From Luscinia megarhynchos (Eukaryota > Chordata > Aves > Passeriformes > Turdidae), in the NCBI GenBank assembly GCA_034336665.1, contig JAPFBE010000072.1:161667-225666 (forward strand): a stretch of 64,000 bases of DNA, written 5' to 3'. The notes under the pieces were generated by a model. That model worked only from the letters and a program-made list of their open reading frames with translations, was not told the origin of the DNA and ran no database searches. The position numbers were made by a program, and so were the translations under genes. How positions within the stretch are numbered: position 1 is the first letter of the stretch; the number at the start of each line of letters is the position of its first letter. Below are positions 1 through 9,787 of the stretch, in pieces.

Positions 1-75
1 GGTAGGCGTGCCGAAGGGTTTGCGTTTGCCTCTGGAGTGTGCCGCCAGCGGGCGGCCTACCCGTGGGTGGGGGGT

Positions 76-1101
76 GCAGAAGGGCCTGCGGTTTCCTCTG
101 GGTTGGCATAGCGACCAACCACCCGTGGGTAGGCGTGCAGAACTGTTTGCGTGTGCCTCTGGGTGTGCGCCACGGCCGACCCACCCTGGGTGGGGAGTGC
201 AGAAAGGCCCTGCGGTTGCCTCTGGGTGTGCCGCCCGCGGCCCGGCCCACCCGTGGGTGGAGCGTGAAGAAGGGTTTCGCGTTTGCCTCTGGGGTGTGCG
301 CCCGCGGCGGCCCACCCGTGGGTGGGTGTGCAGTAGGGCCCTGCGGTTGCGTCTGGGTGTGCAGCCACGGCCGGCCTACCCGTGAATGGGAGTGCTGAAG
401 GGCCTGCAATTACCTCTGGGTGTGCCGCCCGCGACCAGCCCACCCGTGGGTGGGACGTGCAGAAAGGAGCCTGCAGTTTCTTCTGGGTTGGCCATAGCGA
501 CCAGCTTTCCCGTGGGTGGGCGTGCAGAACTGTTTGCGTTTGCCATTGGGTGTGCGCCCGCGGGCGGCCCACCCCTGGGTGGCGATGCAGAACTGTTTGC
601 GTGTGACTCTGGGTGTGCGCCACGGCCCGGCCCACCCGTGGGTGAAGCGTGCAGAAGGGGCCTGCATTTTCCCCTGGGTGTGCGCTACGGCCGGCCCACC
701 CGATGGGTGGAGTGTGCAGAAGGCCCTGCGGTTGCCCCTGGGTGTGCCGCCACGGCCGACCCTACCGATGGGTGGAGAGTGCAGAAGGGCCTCGCGTTTA
801 CCTCTGGGTGTGCCGCCACGGCCAGCCCACCCGTGGGTGAGCGTGCAGAAGGGCCTGCAGTTTCTTCTAAGTTGGCCTTAGCGACCTGCTTACCCGTGGG
901 TGGGAGTGCAGAGCGGCCTGCGTGTTTGCCTCTGGGTGTGCCCGCATACGGCCGGCCCACCCGTGGGTGAGCGTGCAGAAGGGTTCTGCGTTTACCTCTG
1001 GGTGTGCCGCCACGGCGGCCCACCCGTGGGTGAGCGTGCAGAAGGGTTGCGGTTTTTTCTCTGGGTGTGCCGCCACAGATGGCCCACCCGTGTGTGGGCG
1101 T
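76..1101 (+). repeat. HOR-16N copy 1 (about 1.03 kb)
   Basis: Ordered variants: Jb, A, CCCTGCGG-type, a GTGAAGAAGGG copy, GCAGTAGGGCCCTGCGG with GTTGCGTCTGGG, GTGCTGAAGGGCCTGC with AATTACC (about 393), J, a GCCATTGGG copy (about 540), A with GTGACTC, a CATTTTCCCC copy, CCCTGCGG, GTTTACC, K (TTCTAAGTTGG at 865), GCGGCCTGCG, and two GGGTT copies, then the next Jb. The same order returns at 2072 and 16379, so this is a genuine higher-order unit of about 16 monomers. Confidence 0.85.
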
Positions 1102-1169
1102 GCAGAAGGGCCCTGCGGTTTCCCTCTGGGTTGGCCCTAGCGACCAGCCCACCCGTGGGTGGGGGGCGT
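845..1169 (+). repeat. K block copy (K monomer to Jb, 5 monomers)
   Basis: It starts with the K variant (CAGTTTCTTCTAAGTTGG, then GACCTGCTTACCC), continues GGGAGTGCAGAGCGGCC, two GGGTT copies, and closes with Jb (CGGTTTCCCTCTGGGTTGG). It overlaps the tail of HOR-16N copy 1. Comparable K blocks lie at 2833, 17142, 19170, 30710, 48051, 50693, 58533, 61362 and 62954, so this block is shared by both halves of the window. Confidence 0.82.
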
Positions 1170-2071
1170 GTAGAACTGTTTGCGTGTGCCTCTGGGTGTG
1201 CGCCCACGGTCAAGCCCACCACGTGGGTGGGCGTGCAGAACTGTTCTGCGTGTGGCTCTGGGTGTGCAGCCCGCGGTCGGCCCACCCGTGGGTGGGCGTG
1301 CAGAAGGGTCCCTGCGGTTGCCTCTGGGTGTGCCGCTCGGCCGACCCACCCGTGGGTGGGCGTGCAGAACTGTTCGCGTGTGCCTCTGGAATGTGCCGCC
1401 CACGGCCGGCCCACCCCGTGGGGTGAGGCGTGCAGAAGAGCCTGCGGTTTGCCTCTGGTTGTGCATACGGCGGGCCCACCCGTGGGTGGAGCGTGCAGAA
1501 GAGCCTGCGTTTGCCTCTGGGTGTGCACGCCCACGGCCGGCCTACCCGATGTGTGGGAGTGCAGAAAGGCCTGCGATTACCTCTGGGTGTGCCGCCCGCG
1601 GCCAGCCCACCCGTGGGTGAGCGTGCAGAAGGGCCTGCAGTTTCTTCTGGGTTGGCGCGAACCACCAGCTTACCCGTGGGTGGGCGTGCAGAACTGTTGC
1701 GTGTGCACTCTGGGTGTGCGCCACGGCCGGCCCACCCGTGGGTGGGCGTGCAGAACTGTTTGCGTGTGCCTCTGGGTGTAGCGCCCTGCGGCCCGGCCCA
1801 CCCGTGGGTAGGCGTGCAAGAAGAGCCTGCTTTTCCCCCTGGGTGTGCGCCACAATAGGCCCACCCGTGTGTGAGGCGTGCAGAAGGGCCTGCGGTTGCC
1901 TCTGGGTGTGCCGCCACGGCCAGCCCACCCGTGGGTGGGGCGTGCAGAAGGGTTTGCGTTTGCCTCTGGAGTGTGCCGCCACGGCGGCCCACCCGTGGGT
2001 GAGCGTGCAGAAGGGTTTTGCGTTTGCCTCTGGAGTGTGCGCCACGGCCGGCCTACCCGTGGGTGAAGCGT
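1102..2071 (+). repeat. Mixed satellite segment between HOR-16N copies 1 and 2
   Basis: About 15 monomers. After Jb come two A-type copies (one with GTGGCTCTGGG), B, A, a GAGCCTGCGGTTTGCC copy, GAAAGGCCTGCGATTACC (about 1563), and a J copy ending CGAACCACCAGCTTACCC (about 1640). Then follow two A copies, a CTTTTCCCCCTGGG copy with CACAATAGGCCC, and B and GGGTTTGCG copies. The second half resembles the gate block but lacks the closing Jb at the usual place. No other feature is present. Confidence 0.75.
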
Positions 2072-3090
2072 GCAGAAGGGCCTGCGGTTTCCTCTGGGTT
2101 GGCGCTAGACCAACCCCACCCGTGGGTGGGCGTGCAGAACTGTTTGCGTGTGCCTCTGGGTGTGCCGCCCGCGGCCGACCCACCCCTGGGTGGGGAGTGC
2201 AGAAGAGCCCTGCGGTTGCCTCTGGGTGTGCACGCCCGCGGCCGACCCACCCGTGGGTGAAGCGTGAAGAAGGGTTTGCGTTTGCCTCTGGTGTGCATGC
2301 GGCCGGCCCACCCAGTGGGTGGGTGTGCAGAAAGGCCCTGCGGTTGCGTCTGGGTGTGCAGCCCGCGGCCGGCCTACCGTGAATGGGAGTGCTGAAGGGC
2401 CTGCAATTACCTCTGGGTGTGCCGCCCGCGACCAGCCCACCCGTGGGTGAGGCGTGCAGAAAGAGCCTGCAGTTTCTTCTGGGTTGGCCCTAGCGACCAG
2501 CTTTCCCGTGGGTGGGCGTGCAGAACTGTTTCGCGTTGCCATTGGGTGTGGCGCCGCGGCGGCCCACCGTGGGTGAGCGTGCAGAACTGTTTGCGTGTGA
2601 CTCTGGGTGTGCCGCCACGGCGGCCCACCCGTGGGTGGGCGTGCAGTAGGGCCAGCATTTTCCCCTGGGTGTGCGCCCGCGGCGGCCCACCCGTGGGTGG
2701 AGTGTGCAGAAGGCCCTGCGGTTGCCCCTAGGGTGTGCCGCCCGCGGCGGCCTACCGTGGGTGGGCGTGCAGAAGAGCCTGCGATTACCTCTGGGTGTGC
2801 CGCCACGGCCAGCCCACCCGTAGGGTGAGCGTGCAGAAGGGCCTGCAGTTTCTTCTAAGCTGGCATAGCGACCAGCTTACCCGTTGGGTGGGAGTGCAGA
2901 GCGGCCTCGCGTTTGCCTCTGGGTGTGCCGCCCGCGGCCCGGCCCACCCGTGGGTAGGCGTGCAGAAGGGTTTGCGTTTGCCTCTGAGTGTGCGCCACGG
3001 CGGCCCACCCGTGGGTGAAGGCGTTCAGAAGAGTTTCGCGTTTTTCTCTGGGTGTGCGCCACAGTCGGCCCCTACCCGATGTGATGGCGT
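2072..3090 (+). repeat. HOR-16N copy 2 (about 1.02 kb)
   Basis: It repeats copy 1 monomer by monomer: Jb with GCGCTAGACCAACCCC, A, GAGCCCTGCGG after CACCCCTGGGTGGGG, GTGAAGAAGGGTTTGCG, GGCCCTGCGGTTGCGTC, GTGCTGAAGGGCCTGC with AATTACC (about 2391), J (about 2480), TTGCCATTGGG (about 2540), A with GTGACTC, CATTTTCCCC, GCGATTACC, K (TTCTAAGCTGG, about 2857). The last two monomers before Jb carry TTTTTCTCTGGG and CACAGTCGG. The repeat distance from copy 1 is 1,996 bp. Confidence 0.85.
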
Positions 3091-3154
3091 GCAAAGGGCC
3101 TCGCGGTTTCCTCTGGGTTGGCCTTAGCGACCAGCCCACCCAGTAGGTGGGCGT
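2833..3154 (+). repeat. K block copy, second in window
   Basis: TTCTAAGCTGG replaces TTCTAAGTTGG in the K monomer. The order K, GAGCGGCCTCGCG, GGGTTTGCG with CTCTGAGTG, GAGTTTCGCGTTTTTC, Jb is otherwise as at 845. The next monomer begins GTGTAGAACTG, a T-for-C change also seen after the K blocks at 845, 17142 and 19170. That supports common ancestry of these four left-domain copies. Confidence 0.82.
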
Positions 3155-3603
3155 GTAGAACTGTTTGCGCGTGTGGCTCTGGGTGTGCCGCGCCACGGCC
3201 CGGCCCACCCGTGGGTGGGCGTGCAGAAGGCCCTCGCGGTTGCCTCTGGGTGTGCGCTTCTGACGACCATAACCGTGGGTGGGCGTGCAGAACTGTTTGC
3301 GTGTGCCTCTGAATGTGCGCCCACGGCGGCCCCACCCCTGGGTGGGGCGTGCAGAAAGAGCCTACGGTTGCCTCTGGTTGTGCCGCCACGGCGGGCCCAC
3401 CCGTGGGTGGGCGTGCAGAAAAGCCTGCGTTTGCCTCTGGGTGTGCCGCCACGAGTCGGCCCATTCGTGGGTGGGTGTGCAGAAGGTCCTGCGTTTGCCT
3501 CTGGGTGTGCAGGCACGGCGGCCCTACCCGTGTGTGGGAGTGCAGAAAGGCCTGCGATTACCTCTGGGTGTGCCGCCCGGCCAGCCCATCCGTGGGTGAG
3601 CGT
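3155..3603 (+). repeat. HOR-8 copy 1
   Basis: Diagnostic order: A with GTGGCTCTGGG, GGCCCTCGCGG ending CTTCTGACGACCATAACC (about 3260), A with CTCTGAATGTG, GAGCCTACGGTTGCC with CTCTGGTTGTG, GAAAAGCCTGCG, GGTCCTGCG with GTGCAGGCACGG, and GAAAGGCCTGCGATTACC. A gate block follows at 3604. The same series precedes gate blocks at 12474 and 19490. Degenerate copies are recognisable near 29.45, 44.45, 45.5, 47.6, 49.1, 51.4 and 57.0 kb. Confidence 0.82.
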
Positions 3604-3860
3604 GCAGAAGGGCCTGCAGTTTCTTCTGGGTTGGCCCGCAAAGACCAGCTTACCCGTGGGTGGGCGTGCAGAACTGTTTCGCGTGTGCCTCTGGGTGTGC
3701 CGCCCGGCCGGCCCACCCGTGGGTGAAGCGTGCAGAAGGGCCTGCGTTTTCCCCCTGGGTGTGCCCGCCACGGTAGGCCCACCCGTGTGTGAGCGTGCAG
3801 AAGGGCCTGCGTTTTCCTCTGGGTTGGCGTAGCGACCAACCCACCCGTTGGGTGGAGCGT
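3604..3860 (+). repeat. Gate block copy (4 monomers)
   Basis: J (TTCTTCTGGGTTGGC), one A copy, a GTTTTCCCCCTGGG copy ending CGGTAGGCCC and CCGTGTGTG, and Jb ending GACCAACCCACCC. Other gate copies usually have two A monomers, so one appears to have been lost here. It joins directly to HOR-8 copy 1. Confidence 0.82.
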
Positions 3861-4640
3861 GCAGAACTGTTTGCGTGTGGCTCTGGGTGTGCAGCCACGG
3901 CCGGCCCAACCCGTGGGTGGGCGTGCAGAACTGTTTCGCGTGTGACTCTGGGTGTGCCGCCCGGCCGGCCCACCCGTGGGTGAGGCGTGCAGTAGGGCCT
4001 GCATTTTTCCCCTGGGTGTGCCGCCCGCGGCCGACCCACCCGTGGGTGAGGTGTGCAGAAGGCCCTGCGTTTGCCTCTGGGTGTGCCGCCCGCGGCCCGG
4101 CCCACCCGATGGGTGAAGGCGTGCAGAAGGGCCTCGCGATTACCTCTGGGTGTGCCGCCCACGGCCAACCCACCCGTGGAGTGAGCGTGCAGAAGGGCCT
4201 GCAGTTTCTTCTAAGTTGGCCCTTAGCGACCAGCTTACCACGTGGGTTGGGTGCAGAGCGGCATCGTTTGCCTCTGGGTGTGCCGCCCGCGGCCGGCCCA
4301 CCCGATGAGTGAGTGTGCAGAAAGGTCCTGCGTGTGCATCTGAATGTGCCCGCCCGCGGCCGGCCCACCAGGGTGAAGCGTGCAGAAGAGCCTCGCGGTT
4401 GCCTCTGGTTGTGCACGCCCGCGGCGAGCCCACCCGTGGGTGGGCGTGCAGAAAAACCTGCGTTTGCCTCTGGGTGTGCCGCCCGCGGCCCGGCCCACCC
4501 GTGGGTGGGTGTGCAGAAGGTCCCTGCGGTTGCCTCTGGGTGTGCAGCCGCGGCCCGGCCTACCCGTGTGTGGGAGTGCAGAAAGGCCTCGCGATTACCT
4601 CTGGGTGTGCGCCACGGCCAGCCCACCCGTGGGTGAGCGT
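3861..4640 (+). repeat. Mixed satellite segment with a partial HOR-8
   Basis: About 12 monomers: A copies with GTGGCTC and GTGACTC, a GCAGTAGGGCCTGCATT copy, GGCCCTGCG, GCGATTACC, a K monomer (about 4205), GAGCGGCATCG, then GGTCCTGCGTGTGCATC with CTGAATGTG and the CTCTGGTTGTG, AAAAACCTGCG, GGTCCCTGCGG, GCGATTACC series of HOR-8 (about 4315-4640). It lacks the first two HOR-8 members. Confidence 0.75.
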
Positions 4641-4962
4641 GCAGAAGGGCCTGCAATTTCTTCTGGGTTGGCGCAACCACCAGCTTACCCGTGGGTGGGC
4701 GTGCAGAACTGTTTCGCGTGTGCCTCTGGGTGTGCCGACCACGGCCGGCCCACCCGTGGGTGGGCGTGCAGAACTGTTTGCGTGTGCCTCTGGGTGTAGC
4801 GCCCTCCGGCCGGCCCACCCGTGGGTGAGGCGTGCAGAAGGGCCTGCTTTTCCCCTGGGTGTGCACGCCACAGTAGGCCCACCCGTGTGTGAAGCGTGCA
4901 GAAGGGCCTCGCGGTTTCCTCTGGGTTGGCCCTAGCGACCAACCCACCCGTTCGTGAAGCGT
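4641..4962 (+). repeat. Gate block copy (5 monomers)
   Basis: J with GCGCAACCACCAGC, two A copies (GTGCCGACCACGG and GTAGCGCCC), a CTTTTCCCCTGGG copy ending CAGTAGGCCC, and Jb ending GACCAACCCACCCGTTCG. The CGTTCG tail is shared with the gate at 20007 and contrasts with CGTTAGGG at 13220. It follows the partial HOR-8. Confidence 0.82.
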
Positions 4963-6656
4963 GCAGAACTGTTTGCGTGTGGGTCTGGGTGTGCCCCGCC
5001 ACGGCCGGCCCACCCGTGGAGTGGGGCGTGCAGAAGGGCCCTGCGTTTGCCTCTGGGTGTGCGCTCACGGCCGACCCAACCCGTGGGTAGGCGTGCAGAA
5101 GAGTTTGCGTGTGCCTCTGGGTGTGCGCCCACGGCCGGGCCCACCCGTGGGTGGGCGTGCAGAAGGGCTTTGCGATTTGCCCTCTGGGTGTGCGCCACGG
5201 CGGCCCACCCGTGGGTGGGTGTGCAGAAGAGCCCTACGGTTGCCTCTGGGTGTGCAGCCACGGCCCGGCCTACCGTGGGTGGGGAGTGCAGAAGAGACCT
5301 CGCGGGTACATCTGGGTGTGCCGCCCGCGGCCAACCACACCAGTGGGTGAAGGCGTGCAGAAGAGCCTGCAGTTTCTTCTGGGATGGCCATAGCGACCAG
5401 CTTACCCGTGGGTGGGCGTGCAGAACTGTTTCGCGTGTGCCTCTGGGTGTGCGACCCGCGGCGGCCCACCCTGGCTGGGCGTGCAGAACTGTTTCGCGTT
5501 TGCCTCTGGGTGTGCCGACCACGGCCGGCCCACCCGTGGGTGGGGCGTGCAGAAGGGGCCTGCGGTTGCCTCTGGGGTGTGCCGCCACGGGCCGGCCCAC
5601 CCGTGTGTGGAGCGTGCAGAAGGGCCCTCGCGGTTGCCTCTGGGTGTGCGCCCTACGGCCGGCCCACCCGTGGGTGAGGCGTGCAGAAGGGTTTGCGGGT
5701 TGCCTCTGGGTGTGCCGCCACGGCCGCCCACCCGTGGGTGGGCGTGCAGAACTGTTTCGCGTTTGCCTCTGGGTGTGCGCCCTGCGGCCGGCCCTACCAG
5801 TGGGTGGGCGTGCAGAACGGGCCCTGCGGTTGCCTCTGGGTGTGCAGCCACGGCCGGCCCACCACGATGGGTAGGCGTGCAGAAGGGCCTCGCGGTTGCC
5901 TCTGGGTGTGCCGCCACGGCCGGCCCACCCGTGGAGTGAGGCGTGCAGAAGGGCCTGCAGTTTGCTTCTGGGTGTGGCCCTAGCGACCAGCATTCCCGTG
6001 GGTGGGCGTGCAGAAGTGTCTCTGCGTTGCCTCTGGGTGTGCCGCCCGCGGCCCGGCCCACCCGTGGGTGAGGCGTGCAGAACTGTTTGCGTGTGACTCT
6101 GGGTGTGCCGCCACGGGCCCGGCCCATCCCGTGGAGTGGGCGTGCAGAAGGGCCTGCGTTTGCCTCTGGGTGTGCGCCACGGCCGGCCCACCCGTGGGTG
6201 GGTGTGCAGAAGGCCCTGCGGTTTGCCTCTGGGTGTGCAGCCCGCGGCCGGCCTACCCGTGGGTGGGCAGTGCAGAAGGGCCTGCGGTTGCCTCTGGGTG
6301 TGCCGCCACGGCCAGCCCACCCGTGGGTGAACCTGCAGAAGGGCCTGCAATCTCTTCTGGGTTGGCCCGCTAGCGACCAGCTTTGACCCGTTGGTGGGCG
6401 TGCAGAACTGTTTGCGTTTGCCTCTGGGTGTGCCGCCCGCGGCCCGGCCCACCCGATGGTGAGCGTGCAGAACTGTTTGCGTGTGCCTCTGGGTGTGCCG
6501 CCACGGCCGGCCCACCCGTGGGTGGGCGTGCAGTAGAGGGCCTGCGGTTTGCTCTGGGTGTGCCGCCACGGCGGCCCACCCGTGGGTGGGTGTGCAGAAG
6601 GCCCTGCGTTTGCCTCTGGGTGTGCAGCCCACGGCCGGCCTACCGTGGGTGGGAGT
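4963..6656 (+). repeat. Mixed satellite segment, 27 monomers
   Basis: A- and B-type copies with J monomers at about 5375, 5965 and 6355. It includes a truncated HOR-14 start: GCGGGTACATCTGGG at 5302, J with GGGATGGCC, then the ACCCTGGCTGGGC copy at about 5470, after which the order departs from HOR-14. A B-type copy with GCAGTAGAGGG lies near 6530. Indels at the monomer junction are frequent (CCGTGGAGTG, CCACGATGGGTAG). Confidence 0.75.
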
Positions 6657-7574
6657 GCAGAAGGGCCTACGGGTACATCTGGGTGTGCCGCCCACGGCCA
6701 GACCACCCGTGGGTGGGCGTGCAGAAGAGCCTGCATTTTCTTCTGGGATGGCGCTAGCGACCAGCTTACCCGTGGGTGGGCGTGCAGAACTGTTTGCGTG
6801 TGCCTCTGGGTGTGCAGCAGCGGCGGCCCACCCTGGCTGGGCGTGCACAGAACTGTTTGCGGTGTGCCTCTGGGTGTGCGACACGGCCGGCCCACCCGTG
6901 GGTGGGGCGTGCAGAAGGGCCTGAGGTTGCCTCGGGGTGTGCCGCCACGGTAGGCCCACCCGTGTGTGGGCGTGCAGAAGGGCCTGCGGTTGCCTCTGGG
7001 TGTGCCGCCCTGCGGCCGGCCCACCACGATGGGTGAAGCGTGCAGAAGGGTTTCGCGTTTGCCTCTGGGTGTGCGCCCACGGCCCGGCCCATTCCGTGGG
7101 TGGGACGTGCAGAAGGGTTTGCGTTTGCCTCTGGGTGTGCGCCCACGGCCCGGCCCACCCAGTGGGTGGGTGTGCAGAAGGCCCTGCGGTTGCCTCTGGG
7201 TGTGCAGCCCGCGGCCCGGCCTACCCGTGGGTGGGCATGCAGAAAGGGTCTCGCGGTTGCCTCTGGGTGTGCCGTCCACGGCCAACCCACCCGTGGGTGA
7301 AGCGTGCAGAAAGGGCCCTGCAGTTTCTTCTGGGTTGGCCTTAGCGACCAGCTTTCCCGTGGGGTGGGGCGTGCAGAACTGTTCTGCGTTTGCCTCTGGG
7401 TGTGCGCCACGGGCCCGGCCCACCCGATGGGTGGAAGCGTGCAGTAGGGCCTGCATTTTCCCCTGGGGTGTGCCGCCCTGCGGCCGGCCCACCCGTGGGT
7501 GGAGTGTGCAGAAGAGCCCTGCGGTTGCCTCTGGGTGTGCGCGCCACGGCCGGCCTACCCGTGGGTGGGGGAGT
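6657..7574 (+). repeat. HOR-14 copy a (918 bp)
   Basis: Order: GGGTACATC copy; J with GGGATGGCG; A with CACCCTGGCTGGGC; A; GGGCCTGAGGTTGCC with CGGTAGGCCC and CCGTGTGTGG; B; two GGGTTT copies; GGCCCTGCGG with GTGCAGCCC; GGGCATGCAGAAAGGG; J ending CAGCTTTCCC; a CTGTTCTGCG copy; GCAGTAGGGCCTGCATT; GAGCCCTGCGG. It lacks the GCCATTGGG and GTGACTC members found in copies b-f. It is the first of eight recognisable copies. Confidence 0.82.
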
Positions 7575-8456
7575 GCAGAAGGGCCTCGCGATTACTTCTG
7601 GGTGTGCGCCCGCGGCCAGCCCACCCGTGGGTGAACCTGCAGAAGGGCCTGCAGTTTCTTCTGGGTTGGCCTTAGCGACAAACTGACCCGTTGGTGGGCG
7701 TGCAGAACTGTTTGCGTGTGCCTCTGGGTGTGCCGCCACGGCCGGCCCACCCGATGGGTGGAGTGTGCCAGAAGGGTTTGCGTTTGCCTCTGAGTGTGCA
7801 TGCGGCCCGGCCCACCCGTGGGTGGGCGTGCAGAAAGGTTTCGCGTTTGCCTCTGAGTGTGCCGCCACGGCCCGGCCCACCCGTGGGTGGGCGTGCAGAA
7901 GGGCCTGCGGTTCCCTCTGGGGTGTGCGCTGCGACCAGCCCACCCGTGGGTGGGCGTGCAGAACTGTTTGCGTGTGCCTTTGGGTGTGCCGCCCGCGGCC
8001 GGCCCACCCGTGGGTGAGCGTGCAGAAGAGCCCTGCGGTTGCCTCTGGGTGTGCCGCCACGGCCGGCCCTACCCGTGGGTGGGCGTGCAGAACGGTTTGC
8101 GTGTGCCTCTGGGTGTGCCGCCACGGCCGGCCCACCCGTGGGTGGGCGTGCAGAAGGGCCTGCGGTTGCCTCTGGGTGTGCCGCCACGGCCGACCCACCC
8201 GTGTGGTAGGCGTGCAGAAGGGGCCTGCGTTTGCCTCTGGGTGTGGCGCTAGCGACCAGCCCACCCGTGGGTGGGCGTGCAGAACTGTTTGCGTGTGCCT
8301 CTGGGTGTGCGCCACGGGCCCGGCCCACCCGTGGGTGGGCGTGCAGAACTGTTTGCGTGTGCCTCTGGGTGTGCGCCCGCGGCCGGCCCACCCGTGGGTG
8401 AGCGTGCAGAAGGGCCTGCGTTTTCCCTCTGGGTGTGCGCCACGGCCGGCCCACCC

Positions 8457-8582
8457 GTGGGTGGGCGTGCAGAAGGGCCTGCGGTTGCCTCTGGGTGTGC
8501 CGCCACGGCCGGCCCACCCGTGGGTGGGCGTGCAGAAGGGCCTGCGGTTGCCTCTGGGTGTGCCGCCACGGCCAGCCCACCC
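8457..8582 (+). repeat. Reference monomers (two consecutive near-identical B-type copies)
   Basis: The units 8457-8519 and 8520-8582 are each exactly 63 bp and differ by one base (CGGCCGG versus CGGCCAG near the end). They are the cleanest B-type copies and serve as the reference here. The second copy leads into a K-like J monomer at about 8583-8648. The boundary at 8520 contains GCCCACCCGTGGGTGGGC, an inverted repeat with 8-bp arms around GT. The GGCCGGCC palindrome sits about 10 bases before the boundary. Confidence 0.95.
8502..8538. other. Monomer junction palindromes (exemplar)
   Basis: Two inverted repeats mark each junction. GGCCGGCC is a perfect 8-bp palindrome about 10 bases before the boundary. 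GCCCACCCGTGGGTGGGC spans the boundary with 8-bp arms and a GT centre, so each junction could form a short hairpin on either strand. The GT centre is where most single-copy indels occur (CCCGATGGG, CCACGTGGG, CCCAGTGGG, CCGTGGAGTG). No protein-binding role is shown by the sequence alone. Confidence 0.7.
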
Positions 8583-8851
8583 GTGGGTGGGCGTGCAGAA
8601 GGGCCTGCAGTTTCTTCTAAGGATTGTGCATAGCGACCAGCTTACCCGTGGGTGGCGTGCAGAAGTGGCCTGCGTTTGCCTCTGGGTGTGCGCTACGGCG
8701 GCCCACCCGTGGGTGGGCGTGCAGAAGGTCCTGCGTTTGCCTCTGGGTGTGCAGCCACGGCCCGGCCCTACCCGTGGGTGGGGCGTGCAGAAAGGGCCTG
8801 CGATTTGCCTCTGGGTGTGCCGCCACGGCCAGCCCACCCGTGGGTGAGCGT

Positions 8852-9168
8852 GCAGAAGGGCCTGCAGTTTCTTCTGGGTTGGCGCAGCGACCAGCTTACC
8901 CGTGGGTGGGGCGTGCAGAACTGTTGCGTGTGCCTCTGGGTGTGCGCTACGGCCGGCCCACCCGTGGGTGAGCGTGCAGAACTGTTTGCGTGTGCCTCTG
9001 GGTGTGGCGCCTACGGCCGGCCCACCCGTGGGTGGGCGTGCAGAAGGGCCTGCGTTTTCCCCTCTGGGTGTGCCGCCACGGCCGGCCCACCCGTGTGTGA
9101 GCGTGCAGAAGGGCCTGCGGTTTCCTCTGGGTTGGCCTTAGCGACCAACCCACCCGTAGGGTGGGCGT
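8852..9168 (+). repeat. Gate block copy (5 monomers)
   Basis: J (GGGTTGGCGCAGCGACCAGC), A, A with GTGGCGCC, a GTTTTCCCCTCTGGG copy, and Jb ending GACCAACCCACCCGTAGGG. The penultimate monomer has the CCGTGTGTGAGCG ending. It is followed by A with GTGGGTCTGGG and the CTATTTGCG copy at 9300, the same continuation as at 20325. Confidence 0.85.
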
Positions 9169-9597
9169 GCAGAACTGTTTGCGTGTGGGTCTGGGTGTGC
9201 CGCCACGGCGGCCCACCCGTGGGTGGAGCGTGCAGAAGGCCCTCACGTTTGCCTCTGGGTGTGCGCTACGGGCCGGCCAACCGTGGGTGGGCGTGCAGAA
9301 CTATTTGCGTGTGCCTCTGGGTGTGCCGCCACGGCCGGCCCACCCCTGGGTGGGCGTGCAGAAGGGCCTGCGGTTGCCCCTGGTTGTGCCGCCACGGAGG
9401 GCATACCCGTGGGTGGGCGTGCAGAAAGGCCTGCGTTTGCCTCTGGGTGTGCCTCCAAGGCCGGCCCACCCGTTGGTGGGTGTGCAGAAGGCCCTGCGTT
9501 TGACTCTGGGTGTGCAGCCACGGCCGGCCTACCCGTGGTTGGGCGTGCAGAAGAGCCTGCGGTTACCTCTGGGTGTGCCGCCACGGCCAGCCCACCC

Positions 9598-9661
9598 GTG
9601 GGTGGGCGTGCAGAAAGAACCTGCAGTTTCTTCTGGGTTGGCCTTAGCGACCAGCTTACCC
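9598..9661 (+). repeat. J-type monomer exemplar (block boundary variant)
   Basis: This 64-bp copy keeps the GTGGGTGGGCGTGCAGAA start but continues CCTGCAGTTTCTTCTGGG and TTGGCCTTAGCGACCAGC, replacing the CCGCCACGGCCGG half of the normal unit. J and related copies (Jb, K, J4) recur through the window, at about 95, 485, 860, 1110, 1640, 2090, 2480, 2850, 3105, 3620, 3815, 4205, 4655, 4915, 5375, 5965, 6355, 6735, 7330, 7655, 8610, 8875, 9120, 9625, 10005, 10575, 10955, 11230 and onward. Spacings cluster at 4, 6, 7, 8 or 9 monomers. The TTAG word adds a stop to one forward frame, and TAA to one reverse frame, which is where many open frames end. Confidence 0.9.
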
Positions 9662-9787
9662 GTGGGTGGGCGTGCAGAACTGTTTGCGTGTGCCTCTGGG
9701 TGTGCCGCCACGGCCGGCCCACCCGTGGGTGGGCGTGCAGAACTGTTTGCGTGTGCCTCTGGGTGTGCCGCCACGGCCGGCCCACCC
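9662..9787 (+). repeat. Two identical A-type monomers
   Basis: Units 9662-9724 and 9725-9787 are both 63 bp and identical base for base. A-type differs from B-type by GCAGAACTGTTTGCGTG in place of GCAGAAGGGCCTGCGGT. This is the most common variant directly after a J monomer, here the J copy at 9598-9661. Identity between neighbours indicates recent local duplication or conversion. Confidence 0.95.

Larger units (their letters stand above)
7575..8851 (+). repeat. Mixed satellite segment containing the cleanest monomers
   Basis: It opens with GCGATTACTTC, J and the J4 variant (GACAAACTGACCC, about 7676) as after other HOR-14 copies. From about 7750 it becomes a run of A and B copies at near-exact 63-bp spacing with few indels. 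Partial J signatures (GCGACCAGCCC) appear at 7925 and 8255. It ends with a J variant (TTCTAAGGATTGTGC, about 8615) and a short series into the gate at 8852. Confidence 0.8.

Noticed and set aside
5402..7492. Open frame of 696 codons on the minus strand, and similar ones at 4932-6959, 20912-22864 and 3124-5013
   Set aside because: Both strands and all frames are open across the same DNA because the stop-free monomer is a multiple of three. Frames jump with every indel, no frame is favoured between HOR copies, and stops come from J monomers. No gene is supported.
7765..8847. Plus-strand frame of 360 codons with regular 21-residue repeats, like a repetitive secreted or structural protein
   Set aside because: The repeats are simply the translated monomer; the same interval reads equally well in other frames, and the pattern continues outside the frame after each frameshift.
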